Source: Pratylenchus scribneri (lineage: Eukaryota; Nematoda; Chromadorea; Rhabditida; Pratylenchidae). From it: DNA of 64,000 nucleotides. Positions 1 through 11,724 of the stretch are shown here, in pieces. Within the stretch, counting starts at the first letter, position 1; each line of letters begins with the position of its first letter. The translations under genes and the position numbers were made by a program. The stretch spans positions 3,705,200-3,769,199 of the forward strand of contig JAQSEB010000004.1 in the NCBI GenBank assembly GCA_030063045.1, read 5' to 3'. Under the pieces are notes generated by a model. The model searched no databases. It had not been told where the DNA came from and was given only the letters and a program-made list of their open reading frames with translations.

Positions 1-426
1 ATATTAAAATGAATGTTATGGAATGAAAAATGTTGGCCTAAATTATTTAAAATTTCTCTAATTGAGTTATTCAAAAATTGGGGGCAAAATTTTTGGGTTG
101 ATTGCCTCATTTGCCAAATTTGGCCCACTTCTATGCAAATATCACATGCCATAATAATTTGGTTGGTTTTTTAAAGTTAGAAAGGAAGTAATTTTTTTCT
201 CTGTCAAATGATTTTCATTAAAATTCCACTCTGAAGGTTGAGGACATTTTCAAAAGCTATACAAATAAAGAAGATCAGAGAAACTGGCAATTCTGTGCTT
301 TTTGGATTGAATTGGAAAAGCAAAAATTTTTCTATAAAATAAATTTTATGTAAATTCAATTTCCATCCTCTCTCAAGATTTATTTACAGAATGAAAAATA
401 AAAATAATTAATAAATATTAATATTA

Positions 427-651
427 GAGTCCGGTTTTTCAAAATTTCCGGGCTCGGTTCCAGGTTTTTTTTCGGGAAAAATTACCCGTACCCGGCAAAA
501 AAGAGCCGGTTTTGGCCGTTTTTCGGAAAATTACGAAAAAATTACGGGGCCGGCTTCCGGGCCCGGTGTGTTTTAAAATGTGCCATTTTCGATCTCATAA
601 AAAATGCCCAAAAAACGCCGAGTTTTTCCGGCCCGTTCCGGCACTGGACTC
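427..651. repeat. GC-rich short element with inverted ends
   Basis: A GC-rich block in AT-rich DNA is bounded by gagtcc at 427 and its inverse ggactc at 646-651. Inside it are many CCGG, GGCCGG and CCCGGCA words separated by A/T runs. A similar block lies at about 39955-40090. It looks like a short non-autonomous element of about 225 bp; no coding frame is visible. The family assignment is inference. Confidence 0.4.
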
Positions 652-1080
652 AAATTAATATCATCGGAAAATGCGATATTTAAAAAAAATTATTATCTCT
701 CCGAATAAATTAGAAAACTAATAAATTTTTCATTAAGCATAAAAGCACTGTTGAAAATGCCTTAATTTTTTATTTAATAAAAAATTATTTTATTATTGCA
801 TCACATGCAATGCTAAATGCTTTCACGTTCATGTTCCCATAACTTTTGCTCTCTAAAATTATTTTCCATTTATTCAAACAAATATTCGCATATTCACTTT
901 CACTCATTGGATAATTTTGTTTTAGGAGAGAGCAAAGTTTTCTACTTTTCTATTTACCCATTCTTCCAAAAAATAATTTTTTCCAATTTTCTTTTAAAAA
1001 TATCCCACATATCTCCAATTGAAATAAAAAAAAAGTATGGTATTTAATTTGGCAAAAAAACATTGAAAATGGCGAAAAGA

Positions 1081-1200
1081 TTATAACGGTTTAACGGTTT
1101 GTCCTAGACCACCAAGCCGTATACACAATCGATAGATCTCGTCAAGTTTCATCGATTGGTATATATTTTGTCGTGGTTTGATCATAAACTTTTCGCAATT
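1081..1200. repeat. Partial copy of the ATCGATTGGTATA foldback family
   Basis: This stretch carries the motifs aacggtttgtcc, gatagatctcgtcaag and atcgattggtatatattttg. They recur as complete foldback elements at 34961-35263 and 61355-61763. Here only one arm seems present, just upstream of the MtnB-like gene start. Confidence 0.5.
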
Positions 1201-1282
1201 TTCAATAATTTATTCGCATTTTTAAATATTTCCCATAAAAAATGGAATTTTTCTAGTTTTTTTTTTTGCCATTTTTAGCAAA

Positions 1283-4125
1283 ATGTTTTGTGCCTCTGCA
1301 TTTCTAATTGCCGTCAGTTTTTTGCTTTTTACAAAAATCGAGACTGCCTCCAACGCATCAAATGCCGCCCATGGCTTGTTGCTCACTCGCGAACATTTTG
1401 CTGACATCATTCGCTATTACAGCTCCCGTGGCTGGGTCTGGGACTATGGCGGAGGAATGGCAATCCGGGTGGTGCAACCGAATGCCAATGGGACGGAACT
1501 GGTCTATGTGACTGCCAACAAATATGAGAAGAGTGCTTATGATCCGTAAGAAGGATTTTCAAAAAAGAATATGTAGAATTAAATAATTAAAAGATTTTTC
1601 CTCTGTCCCAGCCTTCCGATTCTTTAGTCAAACCTTTTAGTTTGACTCTATTTCTCGAGGGTTATTTATTTTCCAAAATAATTAATAAAAGGGTTTCAAA
1701 TTGAGTTCAATAAAATAGGCTTCAACTAAGTGGGATGAAGAAATGAATGCATCGAAAATGGTTGAATATGATTAGGGTATGGTCAATTAAATAGACCAAT
1801 AAAATGAGAGGAGCGAAGGGAGAATATAGGAGACAAATACCATAAACTCTTTATTTGAAGCCCTTCTCTATTAAAAGCCCGCCTTAAAGAGACTGAAATT
1901 TATAAGCCCATGGGCTTCTAAAATAAAATTTACGGTAAACAGAAGGATAAAGTGAACATCAAAAGATGGATTGGGCAATGTCTAGAAGGAAAATCGGATG
2001 AATATTCTGCTGGAGGGAAGATTCAGAATCAGAAGTGAAAATTTTAGAAGGGAGAATCGCATTTTACGGTAGTATAGATGATATTGGCAGGCAAAAATTT
2101 TACAATAAAAAACAAATTAAGCCAACAGAAAAATTAAATAATTAATTCGAAATAAATAAAGACAACCTGTATAATGATAATAAAAATTCAATTCCAATAT
2201 TATTAAATACGTAAAAAAAATATTTAGGAAATTAACTAAACGGAAGTAAATAATTATTTTAATTTTGGGAATCCTATTTCTTATGCATTTAATTAATATG
2301 GAAAATTAAATTTATTCAAAATAAAACTTAATCAAAATGAAACTTTGAAAACAGTGATGACATTTTCATCTATGACTACAAGCAAACACTGGAATGGAAA
2401 TATTTGTCGACTTTGACTTTGCCAAAACCGATTAGTGGCGCCCGTGATCCAGACTCGGTTGTGGCCAGTGCTGCATTGAATATGCTCCGATATGCAAATT
2501 ATGAACGGTCAAAAAACCCTTCATTTGCCGCAAATGGTAAAATCTCAAAATATTTGTCTTAAGATTCGAAAATCAAAAAAGTTCTGGCAAAATTCTGTTA
2601 AAAATTTTCAAAATTCTGGTAAAATCCGGCATGGGATATTCAATCTTAAATTATTATTTATTTATTGTAAGGAAAAATGTGATAAAAATGTGAACGGTAA
2701 AAAATTAGTAAAGGAAAAAGGTTGGGTCTAAAAATACAGATTGGAGCAATATTTGATGGATAGAGTGACAGGTGATTGGGCAAAAATTGGGACAAAAAGA
2801 AAAATCAGGCATTATAGACAATCTGATTTTCCAGTAATAGATCTCGCTAAAAGACACATATTGGATTTGTTATTCTGATCGGTGATCATTTTTCAGTGAT
2901 TACCGTATAATTTTTTTTAAAACCCTATGGGGAATTATTTTCAACTCTCAAAAATTGGAAAATTTGAGATCCAACACCTTAATGTATGGAGATTTAAAAA
3001 AAAATATACAGCGAATTTTGTAGAGCTTTGGGGAACTAAGATAATACAATAAAAAAGTTTCCTTAAATTTCACTCTATCAAGAGATATGAGCCTTCAAAA
3101 TCGAAGGTGGGGAATTATTATAGAGATTGCGGCATTAAAAGAGAATTTACGGTTTATAGATATTGTGGCCTTGATGCACACCCATTCCAAATATTCGGAC
3201 ATTGTGTCCGGCATGCAAAAGCCGGGCGAAGTGTTGCGCATCACCGGCGAACAAATGATCAATTGCATTGAGGATCGGTCAACGGGCAAAGTGATGTCCT
3301 ATATGGATGAATTGGTCATCCCAATCATCCAAAATGACCCAAATGAAGCAACTTTCGTTGTACGCATTTAATGAAAATAAATAAAATATATTTATTTTAT
3401 AATTGTCAAATTTAGGAGCCAATGATGAAAATGTTAAAGAAATACCCAAAAGCCAGTGCCGTCATAATGCACCGCCATGGCATTTTTGTTTGGGGCCAAC
3501 ACACTTGGGGACGAACCAAACAAATGTATGAATTATAAAAATGAAAAATTTGTTGCGAAAATTTGGGGAATTGGTAAAATCTCCGGATATACCAAGATGC
3601 TGGGCTGATAAATTTCGGGAATATCGACTTTTTTAGACATCGTACCGACACTAGAATAGGATTCAATTTTACTCGGCATGTCCGATTTTTATTTATAGGA
3701 TTTCAATTTTTGACAGGTAGGGGGGCGGGGGTGTTTATTAGTAACACTTCCGTATTCCGTTAGATTCCCATCGCGCTTCCTGCGTTCTATCCCTAATCCT
3801 GCCCCTAAACCATTCTGAAATTGAAATCTTATAAATAAAATCGACCATGCCAAGTCGAATGGGTCTATTTATGAATTTGTACGATGTTTAGAAGCCAAGA
3901 TTCCTGAAATTAACCAGCCGAATAGTTTGGCCAATATTATACCGTTAACATTACATATTAATGCATTGATAATTTCCTAATAATTTATTCCATAGGTTGG
4001 AATGTTATGAATATTTGCTTGAGGTTATATTTACTCGGCGTCAATTGAAAGTATTTGGGCTGTTGCCAAAGGAGGAGCGCAAGAGGAAAAGATATACCAG
4101 ATATGAGAATAGTGACGAAGAATAG
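1283..4125 (+). CDS. MtnB-like class II aldolase-fold protein with a signal peptide
   Basis: Five exons (1283-1545, 2355-2536, 3160-3359, 3416-3525, 3996-4125) join in phase into 294 aa. The family (methylthioribulose-1-phosphate dehydratase, MtnB/APIP) acts in cytosolic methionine salvage and binds zinc through a His-x-His pair plus a later His. Seen here: SSRGWVWDYGGGMAIR (the GW/GGG motif), HTHSKYSDIVSGM (His-x-His), ITGEQMI, ELVIPIIQNDP, then MHRHGIFVWG and a C-terminal ECYEYLLEV helix. The Glu at family motif HQEM appears as GEQM, shifted by one. Unusually, the protein starts with a hydrophobic leader (about residues 1-23, MFCASAFLIAVSFLLF core) rather than at the domain. The start lies four bases after a TTTTAG, a possible trans-splice acceptor. 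Whether it is enzymatic or secreted is inference. Confidence 0.85.
3652..3884. repeat. Foldback element in intron 4 of the MtnB-like gene
   Basis: The left arm (tactcggcatgtccgat, then ttataggatttcaattttt) pairs with the right arm (gaaattgaaatcttataaa, then atcgaccatgccaagtcga). A related foldback copy is at 59710-59896 and a decayed one at about 18130-18380. The loop includes a GC-rich run of G near 3720. Confidence 0.6.
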
Positions 4126-5029
4126 AAAATCATCAACAAAAGATTAAAATGCATAATTTGAACGACCGAAAACATTTTAAGGATGTGAAATTTAATTTAA
4201 TCATTTTTATAAACTTTTGGCAATTTTCTGGTTGGAATGTTGTATTTTTTTTATAATTTATTCCAAATTGATAAAAATTTCCCTGTTGGAATTCCGAAAA
4301 ACAAGTAAAGAAACAAATTTCTACTAATTTGGATGATTTTTGTTCCTTTAAATAAATTATATGAGATATTTTCAAAAGTCAAAAATCCCAGCAAGCCCAT
4401 TCATATATCAAATTTATAAATAATGCTTCAAAAAATAAATAAAAAATGCGTTAGTCATAAAATTAATTAGAAAATAATATAAAATATATCAATCTTTGTT
4501 GGTATCCAGCAGGAGGCACTGGGGTGTGGGATTAATAAGCCGAATAAAGGGGGATTAAGGAAGATTAGGTACAAAATGATGGGATTAAAACGGGGAAGGA
4601 CCGGAGGCCGCCCCCCTGAGCCCCAAAGGGGCGTATGTGAATCCAGGAAATGGAGTAGGCGGGATTAAACCGGAAAAGAAATATTTGAAAAATTTTAATA
4701 GCCAAAGATTGGCATAATAGTTACTTTTCTACAAATAGATTTAAATAAAACATGATTTAGTAGGAATGGCCTAAAGGATCAATGATATTATTGATAAAAA
4801 TATGTCTGATTCAGTAAGAATGTCCAGCAGAGGAAAGATTAGGGGATTATATATATATATATTCGGATGGCATGATGGCAAGTGCCAACTAGGTATTTCA
4901 GAAAGAAAGGGATCATTTCAATTCATATAAATTACTATACTACTATGGATTCTGGAAAAGGAATCGGTGGGGCAAATGATTATTATTTCCATTAAAAATG
5001 AATCCTTTGGGGGTGGGGGCAATAAAAGG
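4126..5029. other. Intergenic; GC-richer patch, no gene seen
   Basis: No supported exon. A GC-richer patch at about 4500-4680 has repeated GGGATTAA words and a small stem (cccctgag / caaaggggc region, 4614-4632). The rest is AT-rich DNA with a short TA run near 4850. Confidence 0.4.
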
Positions 5030-5560
5030 AGCCAATTCATGTGAAATCACGCCAAAATCAGTGCAGTGCCAGGCGGCAGGTTCGCGCGCTCTTTGGACCC
5101 TAAAAGAAATCGGTGAAGGCGATGATGATATTGGGGTTGGTGAGGGACGCCATAAATCCCATCAATTATTGGCAGCGGGCCAAAGAAGCAGAAGAATAAA
5201 GAGAAGAATTTAGATGAGCTGCGCACATAGCCCAGGAAAATCGAAAATGTGGAACCAAATTGAACGGAGTTAGTCCTAGAGAGTAAAATAGATATAAAAT
5301 AAAACTTGAAAGGTTCAAAATCCGTTTTAAAACTGAAATTAACATAAAAATCCATTTTCGTTTTTCAACACGGTTTTATGAAATCCGCTCTTATAAATGC
5401 CTTTTTGTATTTTTTTTGCCAACCATAGACTCTTCCACCAATTCCATCTCTTTTGGATGAGTGCGGCTGTTTTGATTAAATGGGACACTCGCGCAGAGGC
5501 GAGAGCGGCATTTGGGGCGGGGGCCAGAATCGATCAAAATTAGCCAAATTGTTCATAATA
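5030..5560. other. Conserved block upstream of family copy A
   Basis: Two motifs recur upstream of all three family genes. The first is a tgaaatcacgccaaaat stretch followed by ttcgcgcgctctttggaccc (5089). The second is a GC-rich stretch with gagtgcggctg, tcgcgcagaggcgaga and gggccagaatcgatcaaaa (5458-5540). Related blocks are at 10130-10840 and, inverted, 20440-21060. Short protein-like stretches exist but stops break them, so this may be a decayed exon or gene, or promoter DNA. Confidence 0.5.
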
Positions 5561-5706
5561 TTGCCTCTTTATTTAATTGTTCTTATTCCTCTGATAGAAT
5601 TATTTTTTAGAACAATTACATCAAAAAAAGTTACTAAAGTCTAAGTGCAACAATTTCCGCCTAAACATAATGGTCCACTTAATTTTTTTTAATAATTCAG
5701 AAGGCA

Positions 5707-8700
5707 ATGGATTTCTTTCCATTTTTCATTTTCCTACAATTATTTTTGCTTCAATTTTTATTATGTAAAATTTTGGCCAACGATGAAGATGACGATATTT
5801 ATTTTGATGTTCAAATAATCACCAACGAATTGGCTGAACAGCCACAATTATTTCCAAATGGTAGTGGCCGGTTTAAACTGGCATTGGCCAAAGTATATGT
5901 TGATGATGATGATGATGATAATGATGATAATGAATTGTTTGAATATCATAGCGAAGCCACTGAAGAGGAAGGAGCCCAGACTGATTCGGAAGATTCGTTA
6001 GTTATTTTGTATGGTGCAATAAAATTGCAGAAGGGGAGAGTCTGACGGGACGAAGTGGTCCGCGTTTTACTCTCATCAGTGTGGGCGTGGGGGGGGGGGG
6101 GTTTGTTGGCTTTTGGGACATGCAAAAAATTGAAAAAATCTCCGTAAATTTTTTATTTCAGGAATTTTTAGACAACAATTTTGCAAAAATTTTTCGCCTG
6201 CTTAAAAATTAATGATTTAAAATTTTATTTAAAAATAACATAATAATATATTTAATTTATTAGAGTGCGATTAATAATGCCGGAAAGTTGGATTAATGAA
6301 ATGGTAGGTTCATTAAAAGGAATGTGGCGAAGAATGGCCACCATCCATAAAAACAATTCTTTCATAGTTACCGTCAGCACGGCGGATGGACGGAAAGTAA
6401 GTTGCGGGGAAAAAGATTCTTATATTTTGGAATAACTTATTTTTTTTATTTAAAATTTTATTTTTGGAGACATTTCTTTCTGAACCACTCCAAAAGAAAA
6501 TATTTCTATAATTACGACGAAATTTAATTAAAATAAAATAAAAAATAAAATTTTATTCTTAAAGTAAGGACCTATTTTTTAAATATTTCCCAAAATATTT
6601 TTATATAAATATTTTTTTAAAATTTAACACTGCCCAAAATATTTTTTATAAAATTTTTATTTAAATTTTATCATAATTTAAATTTTCCATTTTAAATTAT
6701 TTTAATCAATCAAGACTGATATACATTTTAAAATGACCGAATTGACATCGAATTGTTATTTTATAATTCTGGAGGATGCTTCGCTGGGCAAAATTAAAGC
6801 CCAAATATTTCATGATGCGCTTAAAGTTACTACCACTTTTTTGGTGAGATTTTAATTCATATTTTTAAACATTAATTTTTTATAGAACATCTATTAACTA
6901 TTAATAAAGAAAATAGAGCCCTCAATTAAAAAATAAAAATATTATCTATAAATATTTTAAAATTTAAATTTTAAAAATCAAAGAAATTAAAAAAATTTCA
7001 ATAAAATAAAAAAATTTTTTTGACATAAAAATCGATCAAAAAATTTGAAATTTTGTTCTCGAAGGATTCGCATAAAAATCCATTGCCTCCAGCAGAAAAT
7101 TTCAAATTTGACAAATATTTGAGCAAGGAAAAATTGGAGCAATTGATGATAAAGCAATATTTCACAACGGACCAACTAAAACTGATAAAGCAAAAAATAC
7201 CTGAAAGTATGCAAATTTTATTATAATTTTCTAATATTTCTAAGTAAAAATTAAACATATTTTTTTGCCGAAAAGAATTTATATTCTGAATTTTGGACAT
7301 TCTGAATATTACTTTTTTCCATTTTAGTATATTTATTACAAATGCTATTCTTAGGATTAATTAATTAAAGAGAAAAAGGTAATCGGCAAAATTTGGATCC
7401 GTTTTTTTTCTAGATATTTTGTAAATTAATGTGAAAATGCCTCAAATGTTTTATAGCTCTTCATTATTCGGCCTTTCGTGATTTAATAAATCATCCATTT
7501 CGATATCCACAAATTAATATATGGCGTCGAAAAAACAAATACAAAATTGATGTACACGAAAGAAAACAAATTCAACAAATTGAACAAAGGCAGACAATTT
7601 CATTGCCATCTTCACAAATAAATTTGCCAATGCTGCCGCCGCCGCCATTGCCTTCAAACAATTCTTCGCCCTTTAAAAATTCAGCAACAAAAAGAGGTTA
7701 GAAAAAAATTAAGCCGAATAAAATTAAAAATATAGAATGGCACCACATCAGAGATGGACAAAAAATTTTAATAACAAGAAAAGAAATTAAAAAGATTTAA
7801 AAAATTATGATGAAAAAATTTTTTAAAATTTCAAAATTTTTTGATGCAAAGATTATAAAAAATGAAAATATTTTAATAAATATTTTTTATAAATCAATAG
7901 AAAATTCATCATAAATTTTAATTTTTTATTTTAAAATCACAAAATAAAAAAAAATATATCGTATTTCCTCTATTTGTGGCATCCCTCTATTAGTAGCCCC
8001 CTTCGACTTTATGGTATTGTACCTCTTGGCAAGATGAATTTTTTGACAAAATGGGGCTCTCTAGCTCTATTAACTATTAGCTATAGTTTGTTCAAAAATA
8101 TCAACAAATTACAGAGCTTATCCAAAATTTTGCCAATTTTTCTGGTTTCGAAAATTAGTAGCTCCGGGGATACTCATAGAAACTACTGTATATTATAATT
8201 TTATAGTCTCAATAACCAAAAAAGTGACATGGGCACCATTGCCGAAGAGAACAATCGATTTGGGCACGCCGCCAATGTCGCCAATAAATATTGAGGAACA
8301 AAATATGACGATGAATTTGGATGACCCATTTAATATTCATAATGATAAATTTATGTCTTATTATTTGGCCAAAGGAAAACAGCCAATAAAAAATTTCGAA
8401 AGCGCTGGTGGGAAATGGAAAATTGGAATAAATGAAGGGGGTGAAAAATTTGTGGAAATGGACAAAATTATTGTGCCAAAAAAGAGGAAAATAGCACAAA
8501 TTTATGAGAATTCGAAGAAATTGGAAGAAATAAATCCAAGAAAAACTGGAATTTTTGATATTAAATGGGCAAAACAACAAAAAAGAGGCTCAAATTGGGA
8601 AAAAAATGAAAAGGGAAATTCAAGAATGGGTGGGGCAAAAGTTAAGCCTCGAAAACCTGGACAGTTTTTTGATGTGGACAGTGAAGATGAAGAGGAGAAG

Positions 8701-8817
8701 GAATTGGAGTTGAAAAAATTTGCAAATTCTCTTAGGCAGATTCATCAAGACCAAATGAGAAAAAATATGGAAAAAGGTGAAACTTCTAATACGAAAGATA
8801 AATTTAAATATATTTAA
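5707..8817 (+). CDS. Secreted/nuclear-signal family protein, copy A
   Basis: I do not recognise this family. Six exons (5707-5996, 6264-6396, 6715-6843, 7065-7206, 7457-7696, 8207-8817) join in phase into 514 aa. Residues 1-24 form a signal peptide (MDFFPFFIFLQLFLLQF core). An acidic Asp run (about residues 64-75) comes from a GAT microsatellite. Exons 2-3 give conserved VSTADGRK and MTELTS...IILEDA, exon 4 ends LIKQKIPE, and exon 5 has PQINIWRRKNKYKID and a polyproline patch. Exon 6 has TIDLGTPPMSP, VPKKRKIAQIYENS and KQQKRGSNWEK, which look like nuclear-localisation clusters, then an acidic stretch and a Lys-rich tail. Exon phases match copies C and D. The start is chosen because ttcag|aaggcaATG is conserved in D and nearly in C, suggesting a 5' intron or trans-splice acceptor. 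A secreted effector role is inference. Confidence 0.75.
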
Positions 8818-8986
8818 AAATATTTTTAAATTATAATTAAAAAAAATTATATTTAATGGATATTGGATATGCATAATTATCTATTGTGGAGATGACCCCG
8901 GTGGTATTAGAATTTTCAATTCAAATAAATGTAAATAATTATAATTAAAAGGAATCAATTATTGTTTATAAAATAAAATTTTACAG

Positions 8987-9567
8987 CCGAAACAGAGATG
9001 ATTATGATTCCTCATCCATCATTCCCATCAATGCCCGAAAAATTGGCACCATTGCCGAAACCAACAATCGATTTGGATTTGGACACACCGCCAAAGTCAC
9101 CAAAAAATATTGAGAAAGAAAATATGACAACAAATTTGGATGTCACAATGAATAAAATAAATTTGGATACGTCGCCAAGAGCAGAAAATAGGCCGATAAA
9201 TTTAGATGACAATGTGAAAATTGACAATGATAAAGCTCTTCTTTTGGACAAAGGAAAACAACCAATGAAATATTTTTATGCCCGGAAGCCAAAAACTGTG
9301 GAAAATAGGCCGATAAAATTAGATGACATAACAATGAAAAATGACAATAAACAACCAATTAAATATGTTTATGCCCGGAAGTCAAAAATTACTTCTCCAA
9401 TATCTCAAACGGCGGAAAATAGGCCGATAAATTTAGATGACACGGTGAAAATTGACAAAGATAAAGCTAGACGTCTTTTTTTGGACAAAGGAAAACAACC
9501 AATGAATGTCTATGCCCGGAAGTCAAAAAAATTACTTCATAGAAATGACAAAAGGAAACATATTTAA
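8987..9567 (+). CDS. Extra last exon (6B) of family copy A, or its relic
   Basis: A splice acceptor (ttttacag) is followed by an open frame of 193 codons in the same phase as exon 6 of copy A, so exon 5 (donor at 7697) could splice to either. It starts with a short Met-rich segment like that of copies C and D, then LAPLPKPTIDLDLDTPPKSP. It differs from the other last exons in carrying three imperfect internal repeats (ENRPINLDD, DKARRLFLDKGKQPM and YARKSK blocks, about 9180-9535) and ends in basic RNDKRKHI. It could be an alternative terminal exon, the last piece of a deleted gene copy, or an unused duplicate. No expression evidence is available here. Confidence 0.55.
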
Positions 9568-9635
9568 ATTCAGTGAAAATTTTTTAAACACATATCAAAT
9601 TAAGCACAAATTTTAATATTGTAAAAAGCTTTTTA

Positions 9636-9731
9636 TTTTTCCAATTATTATCCGTATATTCGAGAAATTTTTTCTGAAATTTTATGTTTTTTTATGAATA
9701 TTCTTGCATAAATTCATTTTTTATTTATAAA
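9636..9731. repeat. Shared 3' flank of the family
   Basis: The stretch with tccgtatattc, then a spaced ataaattcattttttattt, recurs downstream of copy C (about 15279-15390) and, without a family gene, at 29605-29735. It is probably duplicated 3' flanking DNA or a small dispersed repeat. Confidence 0.45.
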
Positions 9732-10129
9732 TAGATCACTTTAAAAATTAGAAGAAATTTTTGCATTAAAATAGCTATATATAATATTTCAACGCTTATT
9801 GTTCAAAATCCCCAATCAAAGAAAATTTTCAATATCCTCAATTCTTAATTTGACCATATAGTCCTATTAAAGTCAGCAAATCATAAATCAATCGATTCAT
9901 TTCGACTAACTATTCCGAATTTGGCCAATTATTAGGGCCATTATTTTATTGTGTTGATCATTCCTAATATTTCCACCAATTTGAGAATCCATCTGGAATA
10001 TTTCTGCTAATTATGAATTTTAATATTTTCGATTATTATTTTTTAATTTGTCCCAAATATTTTAAAAAATAAAGTCCTCGGTAATGAAGGAAATCGCACA
10101 AAAAATCCAGCGCCAAAATCAAGGTTGCT

Positions 10130-10840
10130 TGGTGATCAATGCCACGGAATTCACATGAAATCACGCCAAAATTAAGGCTGCTATACCCAAGGCCGACAGG
10201 TTCGCGCGCTCTTTGGACCCTAAGAAATCGATGAAGGGAATATTGGAAGCGGTGGCGGATGCCAATGCTTACTCCTCCTTTTAAAATTTTCTGCAATCAA
10301 TGATTTGAGAATGGCCAGAAAAGAGAGAAGATAGGGGCATTTCTTTTACATATAGAAATGAGAAGCTGCCAAGGAAAATCAAAGATGTGGACCAAGGCGA
10401 ACGGACAACGGAGGTTGTACGTAGTATCCATTGAGTAAGTCCTCCGGCAGAGAAAGAAATTGATGTAGAGAAAGATGAGTAATTCAAATGTCACTTTACT
10501 GGAATTTTTTACAAAATCCGAGTTAATTTTCTACATTTTTTGCTTTCTCCGATTTTCGGGTATTTTTCCACAAAATACTTTTTTTTAAAACTATTTTTCA
10601 CCAACATCAATTTTTCTGTCTCTCCTCCCTTTTAGACGAGTGCGCGGCTGCTGTTAGTTTGCCAACAATTGAGCACCCGCGCATCCGAGAAGCGCGCGGT
10701 TTTGGGCGGCGGCCAGAAGAATCGATTAAAATTGGCCAAAAATGAGAATAAATCTCTCCTGGATTTCTCATTGCTTAATTTTTCTTGTTCCTCCGGACAA
10801 AAATTTTTTTCAAATATTATTTCCAAACTCATTTTAAAAC
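10130..10840. other. Conserved block upstream of family copy C
   Basis: This block shares ttcgcgcgctctttggaccc with block A and the atattggaagcggtggcgga stretch with block D. It also holds the second box (gagtgcgcggctgctgttag, then gggcggcggccagaagaatc, 10638-10725). One frame across 10150-10280 reads protein-like (ADRFARSLDPKKSMKGI, ILEAVADANAYS) but is broken by stops. All of it lies within about 800 bp of the copy C start. Confidence 0.5.
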
Positions 10841-11667
10841 AAATAAGTCAATAAAATTTAAGCAATTTCCATAAAAATGTCCAAATTAAATAATTACTTT
10901 GATTTTATTCAGAAGGAAATGAATTTCTTTCCATTTTTTATTTTCACCCTGTTATTTATTCTCCAATTTTTCTTAAATCAAATTTTGGCCGTAAACGAAT
11001 TCCTTATTAATTTCCAAATTATCGCCAATGATTTAGTCAAACAGCCTCCATCAGCAGGCAGGGCTAGCCGATTTCAATTGAGTCTGGAGGAATTTAACGA
11101 GGAAACTAAAAAATGGAAAGATTTTGGCGGATTCACTGATTAAAAGGATTCGTGGGTTTTTTGAACACCAATAATTAATTAAAAATAAAAGGCATCTAAA
11201 AGTGAGAGAAAAATTTTTTGGCTTCCCACTGGGGTAGTCCAATCCAAAGACGAACCGAAATCTTCTGCTGTTTCGATTTTGGTGCAGTGCATGTTTTTTG
11301 AAAATACCTCTGTTTCGGTTTAGGCCGATTTTCGAAATTCGATTTCAATTTTCAGACCAAAAATCGCCTACCTAGGTTCAGTTTCAGAAATCAGATAACC
11401 GTGTCAATGCCAATAATATGCCTAAGGGCTCTTCCTATTCATCCTACTGTACTCCCACTTTTTGCCTAATCGCCCCCGTCACCCTATCAATCAACATTGC
11501 CCCCTATCTGCCTTTTTAAACAGCCCAATTATCCCCTTAAATGTTCACTTTTCCGCCCGTTTTCTAACACATTTACGAAGTTCTGTTATCACATTTTTCC
11601 GCAAAACAGATAAATATATTTACTAAAATCAAGTCAAGCTAATACCAATCACAATTCTTGGGCCACT

Positions 11668-11724
11668 GGGAGCTTAGGCTCCCGACGAAGGCCCGGGGCG
11701 AGAGCTTAAGCCCACTCTCGCCCC
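11668..11724. repeat. Two GC-rich hairpins
   Basis: gggagc/gctccc (11668-11683) and a 10-bp stem ggggcgagag/ctctcgcccc (11695-11724, 10-base loop) sit together in intron 1 of copy C. They stand out by GC content; their function is unknown. Confidence 0.5.

Noticed and set aside
817..1047. 76-codon plus-strand frame
   Set aside because: Low-complexity AT-rich frame without splice or homology support.
5088..5125. tRNA-like GGTTCGCGCGC word in the upstream blocks
   Set aside because: Resembles a B box, but no A box, acceptor stem or cloverleaf could be placed around it.
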